This document shows positions 1 to 8,281 of a stretch of DNA of 64,000 bases, in pieces; within the stretch, counting starts at the first letter, position 1, and every line of letters starts with the position of its first letter. Source of the DNA: Thermatribacter sp048814795 (lineage in GTDB: Bacteria; Atribacterota; Atribacteria; Atribacterales; Thermatribacteraceae); contig CP184673.1 in the NCBI GenBank assembly GCA_048814795.1, positions 1,116,001-1,180,000 on the forward strand, written 5' to 3'. The translations under genes and the position numbers were made by a program. Below the pieces are notes generated by a model, which was given only the letters and a program-made list of their open reading frames with translations, was not told where the DNA came from and made no database searches.

Positions 1-291
1 GACTTAGACACTCTTCGTCCAGTTTTTGATGAGTTGAGAGATCAGTCCCTTTCTCGAGTGATTGTTTTGGGTATGGAAAAAGGAGGCCGGGTTCAGGGTC
101 TGGTTGGCACTACTGGTCAGCTGGTTAAAAATCTGGATCTCAAAAAGCTGGTTAAAGAAGCTCTGAGAGTTTCTGGAGGCGGAGGAGGAGGTCGTTCCCA
201 TCTGGTCCAGTTTGGGGGTGTGCCTCGAGAAAAATGGACAACGTTTGTGGAGGAGTTGTGCAGACTGGTAGACAGAGAATCCCCAGAATAA
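1..291 (+). CDS. alaS: Alanyl-tRNA synthetase, C-terminal end (5' truncated by window)
   Basis: Only the last 96 codons are present; the frame is open from the first base and stops with TAA at 289-291. The fragment carries the glycine-rich GGGGGGR run followed by LVQFGG, typical of the DHHA1 domain that ends AlaRS. In the family this domain works with the editing domain and binds tRNA-Ala. The enzyme charges tRNA-Ala in the cytoplasm. The next gene is yqgF, and alaS-yqgF is a common Firmicutes-type order, which supports the call. The catalytic, tRNA-recognition and editing parts lie outside the window. Confidence 0.9.
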   Translation, partial: DLDTLRPVFDELRDQSLSRVIVLGMEKGGRVQGLVGTTGQLVKNLDLKKLVKEALRVSGGGGGGRSHLVQFGGVPREKWTTFVEELCRLVDRESPE

Positions 292-704
292 TGGCTGTTG
301 ATTGGGGAACCAGGCGTGTGGGTCTCGCTTTTAATCGAGGGAGCAACTTTGCTTTTTCAGGTGGAGTTTTAGCTGGAGGAAGCATTAAAGAGGCTGCTTC
401 CAGGGTTCTGGAAAAAGCCCGGGAAGAGAGAGTGGAAATTATTGTACTGGGTTTTCCGCTGAGGTTGGGTGGAGAAGAGAAAAGGGAAGCTTGTCTGGTA
501 AGGGAGTTTCTGGAAGAATTGAAAAAGGGCTTTTCTGGAAAGGTGGTGCTTCTCGATGAACGTCTTACCACCAGAGAAGCAGAGCGCAGGTTAATCGAGG
601 CGGATCTCTCCCGCACCCGGAGAAAAAAGATTATCGACCAGCTTTCAGCAATTATCCTGCTTGAGACCTATCTTAAGCGCTATGAAACGAAGGACGATTC
701 TTGA
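291..704 (+). CDS. yqgF: YqgF/RuvX family pre-16S rRNA nuclease (putative Holliday junction resolvase)
   Basis: RNase H-fold nuclease of 137 residues, the usual family size; in E. coli the family matures the 16S rRNA 5' end. The N-terminus MAVDWGTRRVGLAF matches the first acidic strand of the fold (D4). IIVLGFPLRLGG, VVLLDERLTTREAE and a C-terminal DQLSAIILLETYL follow as in the family. The ATG at 291 is preferred because it overlaps the alaS stop as TAATG; an in-frame start at 234 would add residues inside alaS. The gene overlaps mltG by 23 bp. Acts in the cytoplasm. Confidence 0.93.
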   Translation: MAVDWGTRRVGLAFNRGSNFAFSGGVLAGGSIKEAASRVLEKAREERVEIIVLGFPLRLGGEEKREACLVREFLEELKKGFSGKVVLLDERLTTREAERRLIEADLSRTRRKKIIDQLSAIILLETYLKRYETKDDS

Positions 705-1668
705 GCTTTCCCTTTTGTGGGTAGTTTGTGTTTTTTTATATCTCTGGTTTTATGCTGATTTTTCCCAGGGAGAAAGTTTCAAAGAAGTGTTCGTACCCAA
801 AGGATTATCGGTTAGGGAAATATCCCTTCTTTTGAAAGAGGAAGGTATAGTTCGAAACCCTTTACCCTTCCAGATTATGGCCGGTCTACTTGCCCCCCGC
901 GCAATTCGTGCCGGGAGTTATCTTTTAAAACCGGGTATATCACCGGCGCAGATTATAGAAATACTTACCAGAGGCAAACAGCTTCTGGTTAAAGTGACTT
1001 TTCCGGAAGGGTTTACTTCCCGCCAGATGGCCGAAGTCCTGGAGGGAAAAGGAATTTGCTCTAAAGAGGAGTACCTTTCCCTGGTTAGCGATCCTGCTCT
1101 TTTTGATAAGGAGTGGCTGAAAGATTTTGCTTCCTTGGAAGGCTTTCTCTTTCCTGACACCTATTTTTTCTCGGTGCCCGCTTCTCCTTACCAGGTTGTT
1201 GAGACCCAGCTTGAGCGTTTTGAAGAGGTGTTCCTGAAAGAGTATTACTGGAAGAGCAAGACTTCCCTTTCCCTGCAGGATCTGGTGATTCTTGCTTCTC
1301 TGGTGGAGCGGGAAGCTAAAGTGGCTGAGGATCGTCCCCTGATAGCTTCCGTTTTCCTGAACCGCCTGAAAGCAGGCATGAAACTTCAGTCCTGTGCCTC
1401 TGTGATATACGCTCTGTATGAGGAAAAAGGGGTCTGGGTTGAGCATCTGAAGTTTGAAGACTTAAAAATCGATTCTCCCTTTAATACTTATCTTTTTGGA
1501 GGACTTCCTCCCCGGGCTATTTGCAATCCCGGTCTTGCTTCTTTGCTTGCAGTCCTTTATCCTGAAGAGAGCGATTATCTTTATTTTGTGCTCGGAGAAG
1601 ATGGTCGACACCGTTTTTCCCGCACTTACAGGGAACATCTTGAAAATCGGGAGAAGGTTGCACCATGA
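682..1668 (+). CDS. mltG: Endolytic murein transglycosylase MltG
   Basis: Membrane-anchored lytic transglycosylase (YceG family) that cuts nascent glycan strands near the membrane and so limits peptidoglycan chain length. A single N-terminal membrane segment spans about residues 5-23. A LysM-like part contains VPKGLSVREISLLLKEEGI, and the catalytic domain has FPEGFTSRQMA, SLEGFLFPDTYFF and the catalytic Glu in LASLVEREA. The ATG at 682 is chosen over an upstream TTG at 661. The family segment usually reading LQ-(S/T)DPT-V is LQSCASV here. The gene overlaps yqgF and the next gene. Length (328 aa) is normal. Confidence 0.95.
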   Translation: MKRRTILELSLLWVVCVFLYLWFYADFSQGESFKEVFVPKGLSVREISLLLKEEGIVRNPLPFQIMAGLLAPRAIRAGSYLLKPGISPAQIIEILTRGKQLLVKVTFPEGFTSRQMAEVLEGKGICSKEEYLSLVSDPALFDKEWLKDFASLEGFLFPDTYFFSVPASPYQVVETQLERFEEVFLKEYYWKSKTSLSLQDLVILASLVEREAKVAEDRPLIASVFLNRLKAGMKLQSCASVIYALYEEKGVWVEHLKFEDLKIDSPFNTYLFGGLPPRAICNPGLASLLAVLYPEESDYLYFVLGEDGRHRFSRTYREHLENREKVAP

Positions 1669-2171
1669 AACCCCTCCTTCGCAGGTGGTTACCGGACCTT
1701 TACGTCAGGAAGCTTTCTGACATTCCTCTTAGTACGCTGCGCCAGAGAGGGATAAAGGGGTTTATTCTGGATCTTGACAATACTCTGGTGGCCTGGAACG
1801 GTTACCAGCTTTCTCAGGATACCGTTTCCTGGATAGAGCAGGTTAAGAGCCTGGATTTCCAGGTGTACATTGTCTCCAATGCCCTGCCGCGTCGAGTGCG
1901 CTATTTCTCTGAGAAGCTGGATGTTCCGGGAATTCACTCTGCGCGCAAGCCTCGACGCCGTGGATTTCGAGAGGCGCTCAGAGCCATGGGGCTTGAACGC
2001 TCCGAGGTGGCGGTGGTCGGGGATCAGGTATTTACCGATGTTTGGGGTGGGAAGCGGATGGGCCTTTTCACAATTCTGGTCATTCCGCTCAACAAAAAAG
2101 AGTTTTTCTGGACCCGCCTGATTCGCAAGCTGGAAAGATGGTTGCTCAAAAAACACTGGGGGAAGGAATAG
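1665..2171 (+). CDS. YqeG family HAD-type phosphatase (possible phosphatidylglycerophosphate phosphatase)
   Basis: HAD superfamily IIIA phosphatase of 168 residues. Motif I is FILDLDNTLVAW (nucleophile Asp and DxDNT), motif II is IVSNA, a lysine or arginine-rich ARKPRRRGF segment carries the motif III base, and motif IV is VGDQVFTDVWGG. Family members in Firmicutes, plants and cyanobacteria dephosphorylate phosphatidylglycerophosphate, so a role in phosphatidylglycerol synthesis is likely but inferred. The C-terminus is basic and may touch the membrane. The start overlaps the mltG stop as ATGA, suggesting coupled translation. Confidence 0.85.
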   Translation: MKPLLRRWLPDLYVRKLSDIPLSTLRQRGIKGFILDLDNTLVAWNGYQLSQDTVSWIEQVKSLDFQVYIVSNALPRRVRYFSEKLDVPGIHSARKPRRRGFREALRAMGLERSEVAVVGDQVFTDVWGGKRMGLFTILVIPLNKKEFFWTRLIRKLERWLLKKHWGKE

Positions 2172-2175
2172 CGCC

Positions 2176-3027
2176 ATGCGAGTAACTTCAGAATTTTCTC
2201 TACTTGCTCTCCTGGGACATCCTGTTCGACATTCTCTTTCTCCTCTTTTTCAAAACGCTGCTCTTCAGAAGCTGGGACTTCCCTATGTTTACCTTGCTTT
2301 TGATGTTGCTCCAGACAACCTGAGGGAAGCTCTCTGTGGTCTGAGGGTTCTGGGTTTCAGGGGTGCCAACCTCACAGTACCTCATAAGGAACTGGCAGTA
2401 AATTTTATGGATACTCTGTGTGATTACGCTTCTTTGCTGGGAGCAGTTAACACTGTGGTGAACGAAAATGGGAAGCTGCTTGGCTACAACACTGATGTGA
2501 CAGGTTTCATGCGGGCTTTGCGCAAAAACGGAGCGTACCTTGAGGGCAGGGAAGTTCTTTTGTTAGGTGCTGGAGGGGCAGCCCGGGCGGTGGCCTGTGC
2601 TCTGGATGAAGAAGGAGTTTCTAAAATATGGCTTGTCAACCGCTCTCCGGAGAGAGCTCGACTTTTTCTGGAGTGGTCCCGGAAAGCTTTGAGTTGTCCG
2701 GTGAATATTTTAAACTGGGCAACTTTTTTTGAAGAAGCGGAGAAAGAACCGGTCCTGGATGGGATTTATGCTATAATCAACGCAACAGCACTGGGTTTAA
2801 AAGGTGAAGAAATACCTCTTTCCTGGGAGCATTTTTCAGGTCTTTGCTGGGTTATAGACCTTGTTTACAGCAAGGAAGGTACTCCCCTGGTGAAAAGAGC
2901 AGGGGAAAAGGGCATTAAAAGTTTTGACGGTAAAGACATGCTGGTTTTTCAGGGGGCAGAAAGCTTCCAGTTGTTTACTGGGTGCCGAGCCCCGCTTGAT
3001 GTAATGTTTAGAGCACTTGAGAGTTGA
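2176..3027 (+). CDS. aroE: Shikimate dehydrogenase
   Basis: NADPH-dependent reduction of 3-dehydroshikimate to shikimate, cytoplasmic, 283 residues. The substrate site shows SLSPLFQNAAL, the catalytic Lys in ANLTVPHKELAV, and the partner Asp in GYNTDVTGF. The nucleotide-binding loop is GAGGAARAV, followed by an NRSPERA segment in which Arg residues suit NADP. A GGAAGG ribosome site lies at 2161-2166 upstream of the ATG. It sits directly before pilB, whereas aroK, aroB and aroQ lie after pilQ, so shikimate genes bracket the pilus locus. Confidence 0.96.
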   Translation: MRVTSEFSLLALLGHPVRHSLSPLFQNAALQKLGLPYVYLAFDVAPDNLREALCGLRVLGFRGANLTVPHKELAVNFMDTLCDYASLLGAVNTVVNENGKLLGYNTDVTGFMRALRKNGAYLEGREVLLLGAGGAARAVACALDEEGVSKIWLVNRSPERARLFLEWSRKALSCPVNILNWATFFEEAEKEPVLDGIYAIINATALGLKGEEIPLSWEHFSGLCWVIDLVYSKEGTPLVKRAGEKGIKSFDGKDMLVFQGAESFQLFTGCRAPLDVMFRALES

Positions 3028-3041
3028 GGGGAGGTCTCCTT

Positions 3042-4763
3042 TTGGCTACTGATCGCACACAGCTTCCCTCGTTGAATTCGAGAAAACTGGGTGAGATACT
3101 GGTTGAGTGGGGTAAGATCACTACCCAGGATCTGCAAGAGGCCCTGGAGATTCAGGAAAAAACTGGTGAAAAACTTGGTGAAATACTGCTCAAGAAGGGC
3201 CTGATTACCGAACAGGATCTTTTCAACGCCCTCGCCCAGCAGCTGGGAGCTCCCTACGTAGATCTTGGGAATTACGTTGTGGACCCCAAGGTGGTTACCC
3301 TGCTTCCGGAAAAGTTCTGTCGCCAGCACAAGGTGGTTTTAATAGGAGAGGAAAACGGCACTTTGCTTCTGGCTATGGCTAACCCTGTGGACGTGGTGGC
3401 CATTGACCGGGTGGAAATGATGACTCGCCGTAAGGTAAAGCCCTTGATGGCTTCTCCGGAGGAAATTGAGCGAGTTATCAACACTTATTATGGTATTGGA
3501 GAATCGGTAGAGGAAATTGTGAAAGAAGCAGAGGATGAGGGCGGAGTATTTACTCTCGCCGGGGAAGAGGAAATTCGCATTGATCAGCTCCGAGCTATGG
3601 GTGAAGAAGCCCCCATCGTGCGCGTGGTTAACATGATCATTCTTCAGGCTGTCCGCAGTGGAGCAAGCGATGTTCATATTGAACCCCAGGAAGAGAAAGT
3701 GCGCATTCGTTTTCGGATTGATGGCATTCTCCATGATGCAACTTCTACCTCTCCTAAGGTTCATGCTGCCCTGGTTTCTCGAATAAAGATACTGGCTCGG
3801 ATGGATATTGCTGAACGTCGTTTGCCTCAAGATGGGCGTTTCCAGGTGATAGTTGATAATCGGGCCATTGATTTTCGAGTATCTTCGCTGCCCACCATTT
3901 ACGGCGAAAAAGTCGTGATGCGCATCCTTGATAAATCAGCCCTGGTTCTCGACCTGGACCGTCTGGGCTTTGAGCCTGAGGAGCTCGAAAAATTTTACCG
4001 GATTATCCAGTATCCTTATGGCATGATTTTGCTCACCGGGCCCACCGGAAGCGGAAAGACCACCACTCTTTATTCAGCGCTCAATTTCATCAACAAGCCT
4101 GACCTGAACATAATTACCATCGAGGACCCGGTGGAATATCGCCTGGAGGGCATTAACCAGGTCCAGGTTAAACCCCAGATTGGGCTTACTTTTGCCAATG
4201 TCCTGCGTTCTATCATGCGCCAGGACCCGGATGTTATCATGGTTGGTGAAATCCGGGACCGCGAAACGGCTGAAATAGCGATCCATGCAGCGCTTACCGG
4301 GCACCTGGTTTTCTCCACCCTGCATACCAATACTGCCTGTGGAGCAGTGATCCGACTTGCTGAAATGGGGGTGGCTCCTTACTTGATTTCTTCGGCTTTG
4401 ATTGGGGCTGTAGCTCAGCGCCTGGTGCGCAAAATATGTGATGGCTGCCGGATACCCATTGAAGTGAAGGGAGCGATTGCCAGGGAAATCAGCGGAGGAG
4501 AGGAAGAGGTGCTTACCGTTTACCGGGGCAAAGGTTGTTCTCGCTGTAATCAAACCGGTTACCGGGGCAGGGTAGCGGTGAGTGAGATCCTGGTGATGGA
4601 TGAAGAGTTGCGTCAGATGATACTTTCGGAGGCTACTGAGAGAGAGCTTTCCCGCAAGGCAAGGGAGAAGGGAATGCGCACCCTGAGAGAAAACGCTCTG
4701 CGCAAGGTACGAGCCGGTGTCACCACCATCGAAGAAGCTTACCGGGTGACCGGCAATTTTTGA
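3042..4763 (+). CDS. pilB: Type IV pilus assembly ATPase PilB
   Basis: Hexameric cytoplasmic ATPase that powers pilus extension, 573 residues. An N-terminal MshEN/T2SSE_N domain (LGEILVEWGKITTQDLQEAL and a second copy-like part) is followed by a linker and the motor domain. Walker A GPTGSGKTTTLYS is near residue 333, then Asp-box ITIEDPVEY, Walker B VIMVGEIRDRETAE and the His box STLHTN. A tetracysteine zinc site (CDGC near 466, CSRC near 499) is typical of PilB and absent from PilT. A TTG start at 3042 is chosen because AGGGGAGGT at 3027-3035 sits 6 bp upstream; the TTG at 3024 lies before that site. Confidence 0.95.
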   Translation: MATDRTQLPSLNSRKLGEILVEWGKITTQDLQEALEIQEKTGEKLGEILLKKGLITEQDLFNALAQQLGAPYVDLGNYVVDPKVVTLLPEKFCRQHKVVLIGEENGTLLLAMANPVDVVAIDRVEMMTRRKVKPLMASPEEIERVINTYYGIGESVEEIVKEAEDEGGVFTLAGEEEIRIDQLRAMGEEAPIVRVVNMIILQAVRSGASDVHIEPQEEKVRIRFRIDGILHDATSTSPKVHAALVSRIKILARMDIAERRLPQDGRFQVIVDNRAIDFRVSSLPTIYGEKVVMRILDKSALVLDLDRLGFEPEELEKFYRIIQYPYGMILLTGPTGSGKTTTLYSALNFINKPDLNIITIEDPVEYRLEGINQVQVKPQIGLTFANVLRSIMRQDPDVIMVGEIRDRETAEIAIHAALTGHLVFSTLHTNTACGAVIRLAEMGVAPYLISSALIGAVAQRLVRKICDGCRIPIEVKGAIAREISGGEEEVLTVYRGKGCSRCNQTGYRGRVAVSEILVMDEELRQMILSEATERELSRKAREKGMRTLRENALRKVRAGVTTIEEAYRVTGNF

Positions 4764-4798
4764 TAAAAATTTTTGATTTTCTCCAGCTTCCTCTAAAG

Positions 4799-4827
4799 TT
4801 TCCTTTTCTTTTGCCGATATCTATAAT
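4799..4827 (+). promoter_or_regulatory. Possible sigma-70 promoter before pilT
   Basis: The 92-bp gap between pilB and pilT contains a perfect TATAAT at 4822-4827. A poor -35 candidate, TTTCCT at 4799-4804, is 17 bp upstream and matches consensus at only 3 of 6 positions. It would give pilT and pilC a transcript separate from pilB. The gap holds no convincing terminator hairpin. The evidence is mainly the -10 box. Confidence 0.35.
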
Positions 4828-4855
4828 AGAGTGGCAGAGGGGAAGATAGTAGATT

Positions 4856-5917
4856 ATGAACATTTTTGATCTTTTAAAAGAGGTATTTGAGCGCGGGGCT
4901 TCTGACCTGCACCTTACGGTGGGGAAACCTCCTACTTTTCGCGTTAACGGAAAGCTGGTTTTTTCCGATTATCCTCCACTTTCTCCCCAGGATACAGAAG
5001 AGATGGCCCGTTCTCTCCTGGATAGCGAGAGATGGCAAAAATTTATGGAAGAGAACGAACTGGATTTTTCGACTGGTATTTCTCAGGTGGGCCGCTTCAG
5101 GGTGAACCTTTATCGCCAGCGTGGTTCCTGTGGCCTGGCTATACGTGCTTTAAGTTTCAGCATACCTTCCATGGAGGAGCTGGGACTCCCAGTTTCTGTC
5201 CTGCAAAAGCTGGCTTCCCTTCCCCGGGGTTTAATCCTGGTCACCGGACCCACCGGGAGTGGTAAGTCCACCACCCTGGCTTCCATGATCGATTACATTA
5301 ATTCTACTCGTTCCTGTCACATTGTTACCATTGAGGACCCCATTGAGTACCTGCACGCCCACAAAAAAAGCCTGGTTAACCAGAGAGAAGTTGGCTCTGA
5401 CACGCCTTCCTTTGAAAGTGCTCTGGTTCATGCCCTGCGCCAGGACCCTGACGTTATCCTGGTGGGAGAGATGCGCAACCTGGAAACGGTTAGCATCGCA
5501 CTTCAGGCTGCGGAGACCGGACACCTGGTCATGGCCACTCTGCATACCAACAATGCTCCCCAGAGCGTGGACCGCATCGTAGACATCTTTCCGCCTCATC
5601 AGCAACTTCAGGTGCGGGTCCAGCTGGCAAGCTGTATTCAGGGGATAATTTCTCAGCAACTGCTTCCCCGGGTGGATGGCAAAGGAAGAGTGGTTGCCTG
5701 TGAGGTAATGATTGCCAACAGTGCCATACGCAATCTGATTCGCGAGGGTAAGTCTTACCAGATTTACAGTGTAATGCAGACCAATCGTGCTCAGGGTATG
5801 ATAACCATGGATCAAGCACTCTTTGAGCTTTACAAAAAGGGTCTGGTTACCTGGGAAAGCGCTCTGGAGCGAGCGGTTGATCCCAAGGAGCTCCTGCTCT
5901 GGAAAGGTGGGAGGTAA
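4856..5917 (+). CDS. pilT: Type IV pilus retraction ATPase PilT
   Basis: Cytoplasmic hexameric motor that depolymerises pili and drives twitching; 353 residues, the usual PilT length. The N-terminus shows the PilT signature GASDLHLTVGKPP. Walker A GPTGSGKSTTLAS begins at residue 131, followed by IEDPIEYLH, Walker B VILVGEMRNLETVS, and the His-box ATLHTNNAPQSVDRI. AIRNLIREGKSYQI near the C-terminus matches the conserved AIRNLIREGK motif of the family. No zinc tetracysteine is present, which separates it from PilB. Starts with ATG after a 92-bp gap; pilC follows 3 bp later. Confidence 0.97.
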   Translation: MNIFDLLKEVFERGASDLHLTVGKPPTFRVNGKLVFSDYPPLSPQDTEEMARSLLDSERWQKFMEENELDFSTGISQVGRFRVNLYRQRGSCGLAIRALSFSIPSMEELGLPVSVLQKLASLPRGLILVTGPTGSGKSTTLASMIDYINSTRSCHIVTIEDPIEYLHAHKKSLVNQREVGSDTPSFESALVHALRQDPDVILVGEMRNLETVSIALQAAETGHLVMATLHTNNAPQSVDRIVDIFPPHQQLQVRVQLASCIQGIISQQLLPRVDGKGRVVACEVMIANSAIRNLIREGKSYQIYSVMQTNRAQGMITMDQALFELYKKGLVTWESALERAVDPKELLLWKGGR

Positions 5918-5920
5918 AAG

Positions 5921-7153
5921 GTGCCCAGTTTTGTGTACCGGGCGCGGGATTTTTCTGGAAAACAGGTTGAGGGAAGACTCGAAGCCCAGAGTGAGCGAGA
6001 AGTGGCAGCAATGTTGCGGGAGCGAGGGTACTTTATAACCGCTATAGAGGAGGAGCGCTCCCAGCTTCTTCAGAAGGAATTGCGTCTCTCTTTAGGAACT
6101 AAGAACGTGAACCTGAAGGACCTGGCTCTTTTTGCCCGGGGGTTAGCGGTGATGCTCGATGCTGGAGTTCCTCTGCTGTCGGCTCTCTCCAGCCTCTCCC
6201 AGCAGACTGCCAACCGCTTCTTTGCTTCGGTTATAAAGGACATCGCTTCCAAAATCGAGCGGGGTTACTCTTTCTCTCAGGCCGTTGCTGAACATATTAA
6301 TGTTTTTGGAAGGGTTTTTCTGGGCATGGTGCGTTCAGGAGAGGCGGGAGGAAGCCTGGACAGCGCTCTCTCCAGCCTTGCTGATTACTTTGATTGGGAG
6401 AAGAACCTGCGAGACAAAGTGCAGTCGGCCATGTATTACCCGGTGATTCTTCTGGTGGCCATGATTGCCGCTTCCTTCTTCATGGTGTATTTCGTGTTTC
6501 CTCAGTTTGTCATGCTTTTTGAGGGACTGAGCATTGAGCTCCCCCTTCCCACCAAATTGCTACTTTCTGTGGTGCAATTTGTGAACACTTACTGGTATGC
6601 AATTTATGGGGGGTTGCTGGGGGCTTTAGCTTCTTTTTTGCTGTATGCCAGATCTGAGCGAGGCAGGAGGTGGTGGGATAAGAAAAAACACCGTTTGATG
6701 CTGTTTGGAGAGCTCTTTCAAAAGCTGGTTCTGTCCAGGTTTTCCTGGGTGTTGAGCGGTCTTCTGCGCAGCGGCATGTCCATGGTGCAGGCGCTGGAGG
6801 TGACTGCTGAAGCGGTCAGCGACTATTACGTTGCTGATATCCTGCGCGAAATAGCCTCAAAGATTCGCCAGGGGAGAAACCTCACCCAGAGCATGAGTGA
6901 TTACCCCTTCTTTCCTCCCCTGCTTTTACAGATGGTAAGCGTGGGAGAAGAGTCGGGAAACCTGGAAGCCACCCTCAAGCGTGCCAACGAACTCTACGAC
7001 AAGGAAGTGAACGTTTTTGTAGAACGGCTTTCTACCATGATTGAACCCATACTCACTTTGATTGTAGGAGTGGGAGTCTTTTTCATAGCCCTGGCTTTCT
7101 TTCTGCCCATCTTCGAGATGGCTTCCCAGGGAATGCAGAGCAGTGGTTTTTAA
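5921..7153 (+). CDS. pilC: Type IV pilus inner-membrane platform protein PilC
   Basis: Polytopic T2SSF-family protein on which PilB and PilT act. It has 410 residues: a short N-terminal domain (FVYRARDFSGKQVEGRLEA), then two homologous cytoplasmic helical bundles separated and followed by membrane segments. The first pair lies at about residues 170-240, and the last TM is near LTLIVGVGVFFIALAFFLPIF. Both halves contain the G-E-x-G-G/N signature (VRSGEAGGSLD and VSVGEESGNLE). GTG start with GGGAGGT 5 bp upstream. Its order after pilB and pilT is canonical. Confidence 0.96.
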   Translation: MPSFVYRARDFSGKQVEGRLEAQSEREVAAMLRERGYFITAIEEERSQLLQKELRLSLGTKNVNLKDLALFARGLAVMLDAGVPLLSALSSLSQQTANRFFASVIKDIASKIERGYSFSQAVAEHINVFGRVFLGMVRSGEAGGSLDSALSSLADYFDWEKNLRDKVQSAMYYPVILLVAMIAASFFMVYFVFPQFVMLFEGLSIELPLPTKLLLSVVQFVNTYWYAIYGGLLGALASFLLYARSERGRRWWDKKKHRLMLFGELFQKLVLSRFSWVLSGLLRSGMSMVQALEVTAEAVSDYYVADILREIASKIRQGRNLTQSMSDYPFFPPLLLQMVSVGEESGNLEATLKRANELYDKEVNVFVERLSTMIEPILTLIVGVGVFFIALAFFLPIFEMASQGMQSSGF

Positions 7154-7166
7154 GTTTTATGAGTTT

Positions 7167-7172
7167 TATAAT
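7167..7172 (+). promoter_or_regulatory. Possible -10 element before the major pilin gene
   Basis: The 89-bp gap between pilC and the pilin gene has an exact TATAAT at 7167-7172, but no acceptable -35 box 16-18 bp upstream, where the sequence overlaps the end of pilC. A separate pilin promoter is expected from the strong terminator that closes the pilin transcript, so this box is the best candidate. Spacing to the GTG start leaves a leader of about 60 nt. Confidence 0.3.
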
Positions 7173-7242
7173 TGTGGCAAGAAATTTTATCCTGAAGTTT
7201 TTAGAAAGGCCTTACTTTGAAAATAAGCGGAGGTGAAAAACC

Positions 7243-7776
7243 GTGTGGAGTATAATCAGAAAAAAGCAGCGTAAAAAAGGTGAAGAGGGTTTCACCCTGA
7301 TTGAGCTCATCGTGGTGGTAGCCATTCTGGGATTCCTGATGGCCATTGCCATACCGCGTTACCTCACTGCTCGATTGACTGCTGCCCAAAGCGCAACCAA
7401 AGCTAACCTGCACAGCTTAGCCAGCGCTCTGGAGCTCTATGCAACTGAGAACAACCAGACCACGTATCCGGGCACTGCCGATGTAGAGACCTGGCTGAGT
7501 ACCTATATTGCTCAGGAGCCTACGCCACCGGCGGGGAGCGGTAATTATACCTACGCACCTCTTGACAGTAGCGGCGCGCAAACTGGTTCTTTTACCAGTT
7601 TCGTTATTTGGGATCCCAACTCTTATGGTGGTACCTATTATGCTGTGGGACCGGCTGGTGTGATTGGAGAGGGAGCTAGCCCAAGAGCGGCGGCTAACGC
7701 GGCTACCGGACTTACTATAACAGGGACAGATCCTGAGTTAGATGATCTTACTCATGCTCAAGCCCTTGACTGGTAA
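7243..7776 (+). CDS. pilA: Type IV major pilin (prepilin)
   Basis: Prepilin of 177 residues that should form the fibre. A short positively charged leader of 16 residues ends in EEG, with predicted cleavage at G16/F17 and mature start FTLIELIVVVAILGFLMAI; Glu at mature +5 is present. The globular part is rich in Ser, Thr, Gly and Ala and lacks cysteines, so no disulphide D-loop. GTG start with a strong GGAGGTGA at 7229-7236, spaced 6 bp. A terminator directly after the stop should give a short, abundant monocistronic mRNA. I infer major pilin from position, size and that terminator; pseudopilin of GspG type is the alternative. Confidence 0.88.
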   Translation: MWSIIRKKQRKKGEEGFTLIELIVVVAILGFLMAIAIPRYLTARLTAAQSATKANLHSLASALELYATENNQTTYPGTADVETWLSTYIAQEPTPPAGSGNYTYAPLDSSGAQTGSFTSFVIWDPNSYGGTYYAVGPAGVIGEGASPRAAANAATGLTITGTDPELDDLTHAQALDW

Positions 7777-7784
7777 TTTTCTTC

Positions 7785-7819
7785 CCCTCGGGAAGGCTTA
7801 AGCCTTCCCGAGGGTTTTT
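7785..7819 (+). terminator. Intrinsic terminator after the pilin gene
   Basis: A perfect 30-bp palindrome occupies 7785-7814 (13-bp stem, TTAA loop) and is followed by TTTTT at 7815-7819. It begins 8 bp after the pilin stop. The descending arm ends in GAGGG (7810-7814), which is also the only plausible ribosome-binding site for the prepilin peptidase gene starting at 7823, so read-through RNA would hide that site in the hairpin. Confidence 0.9.
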
Positions 7820-7822
7820 ACC

Positions 7823-8281
7823 ATGCTCTTTACGCTCCTCTTTCTGGTTCTTCTTTTTTTGATAAGCTGGGTCGATGTGCGCAGGCTGCGCATACCTGAT
7901 GAACTTTCTTTTTCGCTGCTGGGGCTGGCGCTTGTTCGGGTAATCTGGGAAGGAGATGTACTGCGTTTTCTCTCTGGTGCTGCCTTCGCCTTTGTTTTTT
8001 TCTTTCTGCTCCACTTCTTTTTCCCCCGGGGTATCGGTTTTGGAGATGTGAAACTTGCTCTGGGAGTGGGGCTTTTTCTGGGCTGGCCGCTTACGCCTCT
8101 GGCGGTGCTCCTTTCTTTTTTATTCGGCGCCTTGGTCGGAGTGGCACTCATTCTTCTTCGCAAAAAAGGTCTTAAAGATGCTCTCCCCTTTGCTCCTTTT
8201 TTGTCCTGTGCCGCAGTGGTGGCTTTATTTTTCGGTGATTCTATTTTAAACTGGTACCTGTATGGTGCTCTGGGGACTTAA
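7823..8281 (+). CDS. pilD: Prepilin peptidase (A24 domain only)
   Basis: Integral-membrane aspartic peptidase that removes prepilin leaders at the Gly/Phe junction. The two catalytic aspartates are visible in SWVDVRRLRIPDELS and in the GxGD motif IGFGDVKLALG. The protein is only 152 residues, against about 260-290 for PilD/GspO, because the N-terminal cytoplasmic methyltransferase domain with its CxxC pairs is absent. Several hydrophobic segments cover the whole chain. Starts 8 bp after GAGGG in the pilin terminator arm; an in-frame TAA at 7799 excludes an upstream extension. Overlaps the next gene by 20 bp. Confidence 0.9.
   Translation: MLFTLLFLVLLFLISWVDVRRLRIPDELSFSLLGLALVRVIWEGDVLRFLSGAAFAFVFFFLLHFFFPRGIGFGDVKLALGVGLFLGWPLTPLAVLLSFLFGALVGVALILLRKKGLKDALPFAPFLSCAAVVALFFGDSILNWYLYGALGT

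Noticed and set aside
7171..7190. Sigma-54 promoter before the pilin gene (GTGGCAAGAAATTTTATC)
   Set aside because: The GG doublet is present, but the GC doublet 10 bp further is missing, so the -24/-12 rule fails.
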